Source of the DNA: Leptospira levettii
GTDB taxonomy: Bacteria > Spirochaetota > Leptospiria > Leptospirales > Leptospiraceae
DNA: 64,000 nt
Assembly (NCBI RefSeq): GCF_002812085.1
Contig: NZ_NPDM01000001.1
Coordinates: 806,001 to 870,000 of the forward strand
Direction: 5' to 3'
In this document: in pieces, positions 45,669 through 54,448 of the stretch
How the letters are laid out: every line of letters begins with the position of its first letter
Numbering within the stretch: the first letter of the stretch is position 1
Made by a program: the position numbers and the translations under genes
The notes under the pieces: generated by a model
Databases searched by the model: none
What the model was told of the DNA's origin: nothing
Seen by the model: the letters and a program-made list of their open reading frames with translations, nothing else

Positions 45669-46829
45669 TTACAAAATCACCATCACAAAGATCAAAACTC
45701 CAATGAGTACGATTGTGATAAATGCACCCATTAACATAAATAAGTTGGCACCTGAAGATTTTGACTCTTGTTGTTGTGCATTCCCAACTTTTTTCTTTTG
45801 AGTTTGTCCAGCTCCCGTTTTGTTTCCCGTTCCCGCAATGGATGCAGGTTTAGGAATTGCCACTTTTACTGGGTGTTCTTCTATCGAATGGAATAAATAC
45901 TGATTTGGTCCTTCGGCAAAAATATGGTATTCGGTTTTGTTACTCGCAATCCCAAGGAATTTTCCCACAACAGGTTCCTTTTTGATTTTGCCTTCTTCAT
46001 CAATAAGGCCAAGAATCTGAGCATTTGTGAGTCCTTCAGGAGTTTCCGTTGGAACACGGAATAAAATTTCCATTCCTTCCATTAGGTTATCAAACTCGAC
46101 TCCATTGATGGGTGAGATGACTGTTTTCATATTGAGTTCTTTTGGAAAACTTGCACGAAATTGTGCAATTTGTCGATCCAAAGCAGAACCTTCACCTTTC
46201 GGAAGTTCGGTGGAAACAGATGGAACAGCAGCATCTTGTGCAGCTGGTGCCTCGTCTTCTGGTTTGGGAATGGGAAGGATGACTCCTTTCATCGGATTTT
46301 CATAACGAAACTTTGCTGTCGAAATTTTATCTACTTCGGCTTGGAGTTTGATATTCCTTCCCTTAGTTGCCATAAGAATTGGATTTTCTAAAAGTTCTGT
46401 GATATGAGAAGGATCCTTTTTTTGCCAAAGGGGTAGGAGTTCCTCTAACTTCTCTTTGGTGAAGGCTCGGTGAACAGCACGACCAATATTCTCAGAGATA
46501 GCAGGATCATACCCACCCGTTTTACCAATGTCACCTAAGTCTGTTGAAATTTGTACATGATCAGCGAACGTTCGAATCCTACGAAAGGTGGGAGATGTTC
46601 CCACAACAGCATAAAGTTCCATTATGTGTTTACGGATGGAAGATACTAAAACGAGAACCATTCCGTTCAAACTGTCCAAATCAATTTTTACTTTTACCAA
46701 GTAACCATCTGTGATTTTTCCCTGTAGAACTTCTTTCGCTTGTTCATCAGTAAACACAGCTTCTCTTGTTAATCCGAGAAGGTCTGCTTGTCTTTTTAAT
46801 TGGTCTGCTTTTGTACTTAATTCTGACAT
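45669..46829 (-). CDS. Hypothetical protein with C-terminal membrane anchor
   Basis: A 386-residue protein without signal peptide and with a single C-terminal span (about 360-385, LFMLMGAFITIVLIGVLIFVMVIL) after a Lys/Gln/Ser-rich linker, so most of it faces the cytoplasm as a tail-anchored protein. The N-terminal part carries LTREAVFTDEQAKEVLQGKITDGYLVKVKIDLDSLNGMVLVLV and a segment on GDIGKTGGYDPAISENIGRAVHRAFTKEKLEELLPLW. A second domain (about 240-330) includes VISPINGVEFDNLMEGMEILFRVP. I know no named family. It overlaps its upstream HATPase neighbour by one base (TAATG), so the two are translated together and may work as one signalling pair. Confidence 0.65.
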   Translation of the reverse strand: MSELSTKADQLKRQADLLGLTREAVFTDEQAKEVLQGKITDGYLVKVKIDLDSLNGMVLVLVSSIRKHIMELYAVVGTSPTFRRIRTFADHVQISTDLGDIGKTGGYDPAISENIGRAVHRAFTKEKLEELLPLWQKKDPSHITELLENPILMATKGRNIKLQAEVDKISTAKFRYENPMKGVILPIPKPEDEAPAAQDAAVPSVSTELPKGEGSALDRQIAQFRASFPKELNMKTVISPINGVEFDNLMEGMEILFRVPTETPEGLTNAQILGLIDEEGKIKKEPVVGKFLGIASNKTEYHIFAEGPNQYLFHSIEEHPVKVAIPKPASIAGTGNKTGAGQTQKKKVGNAQQQESKSSGANLFMLMGAFITIVLIGVLIFVMVIL

Positions 46830-47539
46830 TATTCTACAAACAGTTGTTCAGTAATTCCATTTGATGTTGGTATTTCATGTAATGGAACTTCCACACGCGC
46901 TACTGTTTCCTTTTTCCTTTCTGATGAGTATATTGAAAATAATCGACGATCAAAACCAGATTGAGACAATAATATTTCTACCATTGTGATTCCCATTCCC
47001 GCTCCTTCTGTACTATCACCATGTTCCATAAAGAACTCGAATAGATTATCATACTTTTTAGCATTGATAAACTTTTCTTTTACCCTTTCTGCTTCAATTG
47101 GCAATAAAGGAAAATTATTTCGAATTTCTAAATCTATTTTGTCTTTTTTGTAAATACAAGTGATTTTAACAAAATGTCCCGATTCTCTCATTTTTTGTTT
47201 ATAAGTGGGAAATTTGCGTTCATTCAAACTTGATTTGAAAAGTTTCATTCCTTCTTCATAATCCTCTAATTTTTGGATATTGAGTTGGAGTTCTTCGAAA
47301 ATAATTCGTTTGATCGCTGCTTTAGTAGAATTGACAATTAACTCTTTTGCAGCAGTGTAGAAGAGTTCCATCAGGTCTTCACGATCAAGGGAACGCAAAA
47401 TTCGTAACAAAATGTATTTGAGTTTTGCCTCACCTATGTCTCCCATCACATAGGTGATCATGGAAATTTTTTTCCCAGCCTCTACAGCCTGATCCACAGT
47501 TCGACAAAAATCTGGACTGAGAGAAATCTCTTGGGACAT
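46829..47539 (-). CDS. HATPase-fold protein, probable signalling or anti-sigma-like kinase
   Basis: A 236-residue cytoplasmic protein. It contains a GHKL/HATPase fold: an N-box-like ELIVNSTKAAIKRIIFEEL, followed after an insert by DSTEGAGMGITMVEILLSQSGFD, the G-box loop with TEGAGMG. There is no histidine-phosphotransfer helix visible and no receiver domain, which makes it closer to serine kinases of the RsbW/SpoIIAB type than to a classical sensor kinase. The SpoIIE-type phosphatase at 0.7-2.7 kb is a possible counterpart in signalling, but it is distant and the link is inference. Ordered before the membrane-anchored gene with which it overlaps. Confidence 0.7.
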   Translation of the reverse strand: MSQEISLSPDFCRTVDQAVEAGKKISMITYVMGDIGEAKLKYILLRILRSLDREDLMELFYTAAKELIVNSTKAAIKRIIFEELQLNIQKLEDYEEGMKLFKSSLNERKFPTYKQKMRESGHFVKITCIYKKDKIDLEIRNNFPLLPIEAERVKEKFINAKKYDNLFEFFMEHGDSTEGAGMGITMVEILLSQSGFDRRLFSIYSSERKKETVARVEVPLHEIPTSNGITEQLFVE

Positions 47540-47589
47540 ACCGGTAAACTTAAAAAAATTGCCAGCGAAGTGGAGATTTGTCTAGCGAT

Positions 47590-48939
47590 TTATGTTTTCT
47601 TCAAATGTTTACCGAGGATTTCCATCACACCCGATAAGGTTGGCTTACAAGGTAAAATCACATTCTTCAAGGTGTCGTCCACTTTAGGAATTTTCCCTTC
47701 GTGAAAGGCAAGTTTGAACTCGGTAAATTTAAGACCATTGGCAGTGGAGATCACAACAACAGATTCCCCTTGTTTGACCACTCCCGATTGGATTGATTTT
47801 AATAAACTAGCAAGTGCCACACCCGTGTGAGGGTCATTATAAAGTCCGTACAAATCCCCTTTTGCTGCAGCGTTCGCTAATTCTTCTTCCGTTGCCACTT
47901 CGACAATCCCATTGAATTTTTTCAGAACACGGATCGCTTTTTTCACGGAAACAGGATCACCAATTTGGATCGCAGAGGCTAAGGTTTTTTCTGCGGTAAC
48001 AGGAGAGAACTCCGCAAAACCCTTCTTAAACGACTCATAGAGAGGACTTGCATTTTTTGCCTGAGCCAGGATGATCCTTGGCAGTTTTTGAATGAGACCA
48101 AGTTCGAACATCATTTCAAAACCCATTCCAAGTGCGGAAACATTTCCTAAATTCCCACCAGGGATGACAACCCAATCAGGCACATTCCATCCGAGTTGTT
48201 GGGTGATTTCGACAGAAATAGATTTTTGACCTTCGATGCGAAGGGAATTCATGGAATTTGCTAGATAAATTGACTTTTCTTGCGTGAGTTCTTTCACAAC
48301 TGCCATACATCCATCAAAGTCAGTTTCCAAGGCAAGCACGATGGCACCGTTGGAAACAGGTTGGATGAGTTGAGCCGTTGAAACTTTGTTAGCTGGAAGT
48401 AAAATAATAGCAGGAATCCCAGCCTTGGCAGCATAAGAAGCAAGAGCAGCAGAAGTGTCTCCCGTCGATGCACAAGCGACTGCCTTAATGGGAACTCCAT
48501 CAGCAATCATTTGGTTCACTTGGCTGACAAGAACGGTCATCCCTAAATCTTTAAACGAACCAGTATGTGAGACTCCGCACTGTTTGACATGAAGGCTCTT
48601 TAATCCAAGGTCCTTTGCAAAACGAGAAGCGTCATACAAATGGGTTGTCCCTTCCCCGGACGTAATGATGTTTTCCTCTTTGATTTCGGGGAGAACCCAT
48701 TCTTTTTTGCCCCAAACCCCAGAAGCATTGGGAAATTGGCTCGAACGGAAACGGGATTCGAATGTGGACTTCCACTCTTCCGCTGGGATTTTTTTTAAGC
48801 TGTCTAAATCATGTTCTACATTTAGAAGTTCTCCACAACTGGAACAGGAATAGATAACCTGGTGGAGTGGGTATGTTTTGCGACAGGATTCGTTGGTACA
48901 GCGAAACTGTGCTCGGAATTGATATTTTGTAAGTGACAT
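47590..48939 (-). CDS. thrC: Threonine synthase
   Basis: A 449-residue PLP enzyme that converts O-phosphohomoserine to threonine. The N-terminus has a zinc-ribbon-like part with FRCTNESCRKTYP and YSCSSCGELL (Cys 14, 19, 32, 35). The PLP lysine is K130 in VSHTGSFKDLGMTVLVSQ. ACASTGDTSAALASYAAKAGIPAIILLP provides the phosphate-binding loop region, and VIPGGNLGNVSALGMGFEMM follows. The homologue resembles archaeal and plant-type threonine synthases. It is a single gene 50 bases from the start of the HATPase gene on the same strand and may be its first cistron. Confidence 0.93.
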   Translation of the reverse strand: MSLTKYQFRAQFRCTNESCRKTYPLHQVIYSCSSCGELLNVEHDLDSLKKIPAEEWKSTFESRFRSSQFPNASGVWGKKEWVLPEIKEENIITSGEGTTHLYDASRFAKDLGLKSLHVKQCGVSHTGSFKDLGMTVLVSQVNQMIADGVPIKAVACASTGDTSAALASYAAKAGIPAIILLPANKVSTAQLIQPVSNGAIVLALETDFDGCMAVVKELTQEKSIYLANSMNSLRIEGQKSISVEITQQLGWNVPDWVVIPGGNLGNVSALGMGFEMMFELGLIQKLPRIILAQAKNASPLYESFKKGFAEFSPVTAEKTLASAIQIGDPVSVKKAIRVLKKFNGIVEVATEEELANAAAKGDLYGLYNDPHTGVALASLLKSIQSGVVKQGESVVVISTANGLKFTEFKLAFHEGKIPKVDDTLKNVILPCKPTLSGVMEILGKHLKKT

Positions 48940-49028
48940 AGACTTCTCTAGGCTTCAGATTTACGGAAACTTCCTTTTCCATTCTTTGGAAAGGGGAAAA
49001 ATGCACGAATGATTTTTATCGTTTTTTG

Positions 49029-49634
49029 ATGGATATGGAAACAGAAACTTTAGGCCCCCACTGGTGGAGTAAAATCAAACGTTACGTGAGAAGAAGCCTC
49101 TTCGTCTTCTTATTTCTCTGTTTCTTACTATTTGTCCGTATCTTTTTATTCCAAATCTATTCTGTCCAAGGGAATTCCATGTATCCTACCTTGGAACATG
49201 GATCTGTCGTTTTTGTCTGGAAGGGAGGATATGCCATCTCTGCCAAATTTTTTGGAACGGAATTATTGTACACAGATCCAAGTATCAATAAACTAGATTT
49301 GGTCTTATTTGTGAGCCAGGAAGACGAACTTGTCGTCAAACGTGTGATAGGTTTACCTGGCGAATTTTATTCGATTGAATCAGGCAGGGTACTGATTGAT
49401 TCGATGGAACTTTTGGAAAATTATCTTCCAAAAGGAACGTACACAAGTGAACCTTCAACTTCTGTATTTTTAAACAGACATCATTCTCCATTTCTTGCAA
49501 TGGACAAACAAGGAAGAATCCCTCCTGGTTATTATTTATTACTCGGTGACAATCGTCAGTATTCAACTGACTCGAGATCGTTTGGACTCGTACCAGTTGA
49601 AAAGATTAAAGGAAAGGTAATCTTTTATTTTTAA
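49029..49634 (+). CDS. lepB: Signal peptidase I
   Basis: A 201-residue membrane protease that removes signal peptides of exported proteins. One N-terminal span (about 23-43) anchors it. The catalytic serine lies in SVQGNSMYPTLEHGS (about 50) and the lysine general base in DELVVKRVIGLPGE (about 104); the C-terminal box E is GDNRQYSTDSRSFG. An ATG at 49029 opens the frame; a second ATG two codons on is also possible, and no ribosome-binding site separates them. It is the first gene of a three-gene operon with a penicillin-binding protein and a DUF115 protein. Confidence 0.93.
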   Translation: MDMETETLGPHWWSKIKRYVRRSLFVFLFLCFLLFVRIFLFQIYSVQGNSMYPTLEHGSVVFVWKGGYAISAKFFGTELLYTDPSINKLDLVLFVSQEDELVVKRVIGLPGEFYSIESGRVLIDSMELLENYLPKGTYTSEPSTSVFLNRHHSPFLAMDKQGRIPPGYYLLLGDNRQYSTDSRSFGLVPVEKIKGKVIFYF

Positions 49635-49636
49635 CA

Positions 49637-51448
49637 ATGACAGAATACAAACTTCGTTTTAAATACATCTTCTATTTTATTTTATCTTTATTTGTCGTTT
49701 TGTTTTTCCGAGTTGTGTATCTCACCTACTTTAATGAAAACATTATCAATTTAAAAGCTAATAAATTTGTACAACGAGGAACCATTTACGATAGACGAGG
49801 GATCGAACTTGCGATCTCTCGAGAATCAGCAACTGTTGGAATTGATCCATCTAATATTTATGATCCCGAACTCACCGCACAAGAGTTAGGTCCAGTACTT
49901 GGAATTCCTACAAACAAACTGATCGAAACCATTCGAGACAAACAAAACTATTTTCTATTAAAAAGAGAAATTGAATTATCCAAAGCAGAAAAAATCAAAG
50001 CCCTTTCTCTCCCAGGTGTTAGAGTCGAAAAAGAATACAAACGAATTTACCCTCAGGGAAGTCTTGCTGCTAGTTTATTAGGATTTACAGGTTACGATGA
50101 TGACAAAGCCCTTTCTGGTCTTGAAATGTTATATAACTTGGAACTGTTATCAACACCAGATGCTGAATCTTCAAAAGGAAATAATGTTCACCTAACAATA
50201 GACAGTATCATACAATACCGTTTGGAAAAATCCTTACAAAAAGCATTTCTCCAAACCGCTTCCAAACGCGGAATCGGAATGATTATGGACACAGAAACAG
50301 GAAAAATCCTGGCAATGGCATCCTTTCCCAATTTTGATCCCAATCATTTCCAAGATTTTCCAGTGGAATCCCATACCAATTGGTCAATCCGGCATGTATA
50401 TGAACCTGGTTCCACAATGAAAATTTTTATCGCATTGATGTTGTTAAATGAAGGAAAAATTCTACCAGGAGAACGATTCCATTGCCCAGGTTATATTGAA
50501 ATTGGTAAAACTGTGATTCGTTGTACCGACAACCATGGCCATGTCAATTTAGATGAAATCCTTCAATATTCTTGTAATGTTGGAATCATCAAGGCAGCTC
50601 AAAAAATTGACGAAGCAACTTACTATCGTTATTTGGATAGTTTCAAATTTGGCAAGAGGACCAATTTTTCCATCCACGAAGCAAAAGGGTACCTACCCCC
50701 ACAAAACAAATGGAACAAAAGTACACCATACTTTTTGTCGATAGGACAAGGGGTTTCGGTAACACCTATTCAGTTGATTACTGCTGCAGCAGCGGTTGTC
50801 AATGGTGGTATTTTATTTGAACCAAGTGTTGTTTCTCAGATCACCAATTCTTACGGTGAATTGGTGCATGAATTTTCCACCAAATCTGAGTTAATAGGAA
50901 TTAAACCTGGTGCAGCATCAAAAACATTAAATGCAATGGGAAAAGCGGTCTCCCAAGGAACAGGAAAAAAAGCTTATTTAGAAAACTACTTCATTGCTGG
51001 GAAAACGGGAACTTCCCAAAAAGCGAAAGCGGGTGAAGGATACCAGGCTGGTTTGTTTACAGCCAGTTTCCTTGGTTTTTTTCCTGCCGACAAACCAAAG
51101 TATGTTGGTCTCATCGTTTTTGATGAACCAGGTGGTGAGGCGCATACGGGAGGAGGAATTGCTGCTCCTGTTTTTCGTGAAGTTGTAGAAAGTATCATTC
51201 CGATTGTAGAAAGAAGTGAAAAGGCACTGGTTTACCGATTACAAAATCAAAAGAACAAAATCTTTAAAGTAGATCCCAAACAAATGCCTGATATGACAGG
51301 TCTTACCGCATCGGAAGTGATCCAAGTATTAAAACAATTAAAAGTGAAATACACTCTAGATGGATCTGGTTTTGTCAAATCTCAAGATCCAAAACCAAAC
51401 ACATCTATTACTCCTAACATAACTGTAAAAATTATCCTGGAACCGTAA
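49637..51448 (+). CDS. Penicillin-binding protein 2/FtsI-type transpeptidase with one PASTA domain
   Basis: A 603-residue membrane protein. A single N-terminal span (about 10-30) is followed by the FtsI/PBP2 dimer domain (RGTIYDRRGIELAISRES), then the transpeptidase with SxxK as STMK (Ser about 259), SCN at about 312 and KTG at about 456 (GKTGTSQ). After the catalytic domain a short PASTA-like domain (PDMTGLTASEVIQVLKQLKVKY) ends the protein, as in FtsI/SpoVD of several phyla. It crosslinks peptidoglycan and is probably a septation enzyme. It begins 2 bases after lepB. The next gene begins directly at its stop. Confidence 0.92.
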   Translation: MTEYKLRFKYIFYFILSLFVVLFFRVVYLTYFNENIINLKANKFVQRGTIYDRRGIELAISRESATVGIDPSNIYDPELTAQELGPVLGIPTNKLIETIRDKQNYFLLKREIELSKAEKIKALSLPGVRVEKEYKRIYPQGSLAASLLGFTGYDDDKALSGLEMLYNLELLSTPDAESSKGNNVHLTIDSIIQYRLEKSLQKAFLQTASKRGIGMIMDTETGKILAMASFPNFDPNHFQDFPVESHTNWSIRHVYEPGSTMKIFIALMLLNEGKILPGERFHCPGYIEIGKTVIRCTDNHGHVNLDEILQYSCNVGIIKAAQKIDEATYYRYLDSFKFGKRTNFSIHEAKGYLPPQNKWNKSTPYFLSIGQGVSVTPIQLITAAAAVVNGGILFEPSVVSQITNSYGELVHEFSTKSELIGIKPGAASKTLNAMGKAVSQGTGKKAYLENYFIAGKTGTSQKAKAGEGYQAGLFTASFLGFFPADKPKYVGLIVFDEPGGEAHTGGGIAAPVFREVVESIIPIVERSEKALVYRLQNQKNKIFKVDPKQMPDMTGLTASEVIQVLKQLKVKYTLDGSGFVKSQDPKPNTSITPNITVKIILEP

Positions 51449-53329
51449 GTGAACGAATCCTTTCTTTCCAAAAATTTAGCCTGTTTACCTTCGCAAGTAT
51501 CTGAATTAATTCAAAATGATCACTCCATGTTGGAAGGGACTCATTACAAACGAATCAAATCCAAAGTTGGCGATGATACTTTGGAAATCAATGGAGTCTG
51601 GATTCACAGTCAATTTGATCCAAAAAAAGAAGCAACACGTTTTGTAGCGGAACTTCCTCACGATGGAACCGAACGCATCTATTTATTGTTTGGTGCTGGC
51701 ATTGGCTATATCATACCCTATTTATTAGAAAGATCGAAAGTAACGATCATATGGATGGAACCTTTTTCCTTTCTTATCCAAGAGGCTTTGGCAAAGTTTG
51801 ATTTCTCAGAAGCATTTTTAAGTGGTAAACTGGTCCTCGTTACAGGTGAAAATTTAGAAGACCAACTTTCAGACGCAGTGAAGGGTAAAGGAACACATCC
51901 TATTAGTTTTGTTCCCCACCGTGGGTCATGGCAATGGAAAGAAACAGAATACCTTAAATTGAAACTTATCGCCGAACAAATGTTTCATAAGAAGGATGTA
52001 AACTTAGCAACACTGACTCGATTTGAAAAAATTTGGGCAAAGAACATTTGTTACAACCTACCTGAATTGTCAGAGTTTCGACCTGTAGCAGACTTATTTG
52101 GCATTGCAAAGGGAATCAAAGTTCTCATTGCCTGTGCGGGTCCAAGTTTATCCGAATCGATTCCTGAAATCCTTCGTTACCGAAACCAATTTTTGTTATT
52201 AGCAGTGGACACTGCAGTTCCCATCCTTACATCTTTTGGCGTTGATCCCGATTTAATTTATTCAGTAGACCCTCAAGCCTTAAATAGCCAGTATTTAGAA
52301 GACTACAGTGGTGAAGGGATTTTAATTTTTGATCCTACTTCCACATATATTAGTTTGAGATTCGAAAAGGGACCAAACAAAGGTTTTGTGACATCTTCTC
52401 CATTTCCTTTACTCCAATTATTAGAAAAAACAGCTTCAGCAGAAATTGGTTCCGTTCCCTTCGGTGGTTCTGTTTCCACAAATGCCGCAAGTCTTGGAAC
52501 TCTGATGGGAGCAGAAAAAGTGTATTTAGTAGGCCAAGACTTAAGTTTCACAAAAGGACTTGCCCATTCGAAGGGAGCAGTATTAGAAGAAAGACTAAAT
52601 TACATAGAGTCCCGAAAGTTTCGTAGGGAAAAACACAATTACAAACAACTTTTTGCCCTTCCCCAAAAACAAGTTTTGGGAATTCAAAATGAAACTTATA
52701 TTACCAATGAAAAGATGTTAATTTTTAAAAAATGGTTTGAAGATCACTCCAAAGAAAACCCGTGGACCAACTTAACAAAGTTTGGTGCTAAGTTAGAAGG
52801 GATGGAACATTCCAGTTTTCATATAGAATTTGAGAACACTTCCAATCAAAAACAAATCCAGTCTACAGTGAATGTAAAAAAATTGATCCAATCAAAATTA
52901 AAGGATAATACTCCATTTTTTGAACGTTCATTACTAATCGAAGATATCCAAAAGACAATCACTTCCTTAATTGATTTTCTGATCCTTGTGAAACAAGGTC
53001 TAACCGTATCACAGAGGATATACCAACAAATCCAAAAAAACCAAATCAATCCAAAAACATTTTCAGAAGATATCAAACGTATGGATTTGATTGATGAGGA
53101 GGTATCTCAAAAAAAAGGTTTAAATGAAATATTAAGTTTGGGAATCCAACGAGTGATTCTTACAATTACAGAAGGGTATGATGAACACTTGAGTTTGGAA
53201 GAAAAGGAAAACGCCCAGCTAGGTGTGGCAAAAAAATCATTACTTTTATACGAAGGATTATATGAGTCCATTCGTTCCACCAAACGGATGCTCACAAAAT
53301 CCTTGTATCGTTTACAGTCTAATCTTTAG
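51449..53329 (+). CDS. DUF115/Maf-type motility-associated glycosyltransferase family protein
   Basis: A 626-residue protein starting with GTG at 51449, next to the PBP stop. It carries IYLLFGAGIGYIIPYLLERSK and, in the centre, IKVLIACAGPSLSESIPEILRYRNQFLLLAVDTAVPILTSFGVDPDLIYSVDPQ, then FGGSVSTNAASLGTLMGAEKVYLVGQDLSF, the MptE/DUF115 pattern of Maf flagellin modification proteins. Such proteins attach nonulosonic acids to flagellins. The long N- and C-terminal extensions are helical and unusual for spirochaetes. Its location behind lepB and a PBP suggests an envelope or flagellar glycosylation role, which is inference. Confidence 0.85.
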   Translation: MNESFLSKNLACLPSQVSELIQNDHSMLEGTHYKRIKSKVGDDTLEINGVWIHSQFDPKKEATRFVAELPHDGTERIYLLFGAGIGYIIPYLLERSKVTIIWMEPFSFLIQEALAKFDFSEAFLSGKLVLVTGENLEDQLSDAVKGKGTHPISFVPHRGSWQWKETEYLKLKLIAEQMFHKKDVNLATLTRFEKIWAKNICYNLPELSEFRPVADLFGIAKGIKVLIACAGPSLSESIPEILRYRNQFLLLAVDTAVPILTSFGVDPDLIYSVDPQALNSQYLEDYSGEGILIFDPTSTYISLRFEKGPNKGFVTSSPFPLLQLLEKTASAEIGSVPFGGSVSTNAASLGTLMGAEKVYLVGQDLSFTKGLAHSKGAVLEERLNYIESRKFRREKHNYKQLFALPQKQVLGIQNETYITNEKMLIFKKWFEDHSKENPWTNLTKFGAKLEGMEHSSFHIEFENTSNQKQIQSTVNVKKLIQSKLKDNTPFFERSLLIEDIQKTITSLIDFLILVKQGLTVSQRIYQQIQKNQINPKTFSEDIKRMDLIDEEVSQKKGLNEILSLGIQRVILTITEGYDEHLSLEEKENAQLGVAKKSLLLYEGLYESIRSTKRMLTKSLYRLQSNL

Positions 53330-54386
53330 GAAGGACAGATAGAACGGTAAAGTCTACCCTTCTATTTTTGATTCGACCGGCTTCCGTTTGGTTCGTATCA
53401 ATTTCTGCTGTTTCACCAAACCCTCGGTAGTCGAGTTGGCTTTGGTTCACACCATTTTTGATGAGTTCATCATAAATGAATTTCGCACGTTCGTCTGACA
53501 AAATTTTATTTTCGTCCATTTCGCCGATGAAACAAGTATGCCCTTTGACTCGAATTTTGATTCCTGGATAAGATTTTAAAGCTTCAGCAAGAGTTGCAAT
53601 TTTATCAGAGGCAGTTTCTTCAGTTGCCATACTTTGTTTGATAAAACGAATTTGTAAATCGTTGATATAACGAATGGCTTTTGCTTGGGAATCAAATCGA
53701 TTCGAAACGGTTCCAGATTGTAAGGTAATACGTTCTAAGGATCTTGAACTAGACTCTTGTCCTTGTGATGTTACGTTACCTGGTTTGGAATCATTAGCAT
53801 TTGAATTCCGATTACAACTTCGAATGCCAAAGAATATGAGTAAAAGAAAAAATAGTACAATGAGACCGATTACTATGAATTTACCTAACTGGCTTTGTTT
53901 CGGAGTGATTTGGAATTTATTGAGTGCAACAAGTTCGTTGTATTCTGGAGTTGGTGCTACCTCGTAACCAGCTTCATCTCTGGAATCATAAATTTCCATA
54001 TAAGAAGATTCGGATTCATTTACAGAGATAGATGTTTTTTTGGTTCGAGTGGATTTTGATTTAGAAGAAGACTCTTTGGTATTTGAAGATTTGGATTGGC
54101 TTTTTTTCTTTGCGGCTGGAACAGAAATCTTAGCTGCCCACTTACGAATTTCGGATCGTAAGTATTCATCTGCATCAGGTGAAAATTTAAAATTGTCGCG
54201 GATGTGTTTTACAGTTCTTTTTTCAACATCAGTATAATCACCACCATCTTTGATGGCATCAAATAATGTTTTTGCGATGTTTTTGCCAATAGGAGCTTTG
54301 CTACGTTTGGTGGCCTTCTCAACGATTTCTAACAATTCATTGTCGTATTGTTTACCATTGATGGTACGGTAATAACTTTCTGCCAC
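53319..54386 (-). CDS. Single-span OmpA-domain protein with novel cytoplasmic N-terminal part
   Basis: A 355-residue inner membrane protein with a single span at about 169-188. The cytoplasmic part has a conserved-looking region (MAESYYRTINGKQYDNELLEIVEKAT, then DVEKRTVKHIRDNFKFSPDADEYLRSEIRKWAAK) followed by a Ser/Lys/Thr linker. The periplasmic part ends in an OmpA/MotB domain: KSYPGIKIRVKGHTCFIGEMDENKILSDERAKFIYDEL, then RGFGETA and RIKNRRVDFTVL, which should bind peptidoglycan. The N-terminal domain is not one I recognise. The gene ends inside the DUF115 gene by 11 bases (convergent). Confidence 0.82.
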   Translation of the reverse strand: MAESYYRTINGKQYDNELLEIVEKATKRSKAPIGKNIAKTLFDAIKDGGDYTDVEKRTVKHIRDNFKFSPDADEYLRSEIRKWAAKISVPAAKKKSQSKSSNTKESSSKSKSTRTKKTSISVNESESSYMEIYDSRDEAGYEVAPTPEYNELVALNKFQITPKQSQLGKFIVIGLIVLFFLLLIFFGIRSCNRNSNANDSKPGNVTSQGQESSSRSLERITLQSGTVSNRFDSQAKAIRYINDLQIRFIKQSMATEETASDKIATLAEALKSYPGIKIRVKGHTCFIGEMDENKILSDERAKFIYDELIKNGVNQSQLDYRGFGETAEIDTNQTEAGRIKNRRVDFTVLSVLPKD

Positions 54387-54448
54387 TTCGAAGCTCCTTT
54401 CTTATACTATCGACCAAAGAGGTCTATCGATCCATCCTTTTCTTAGGA

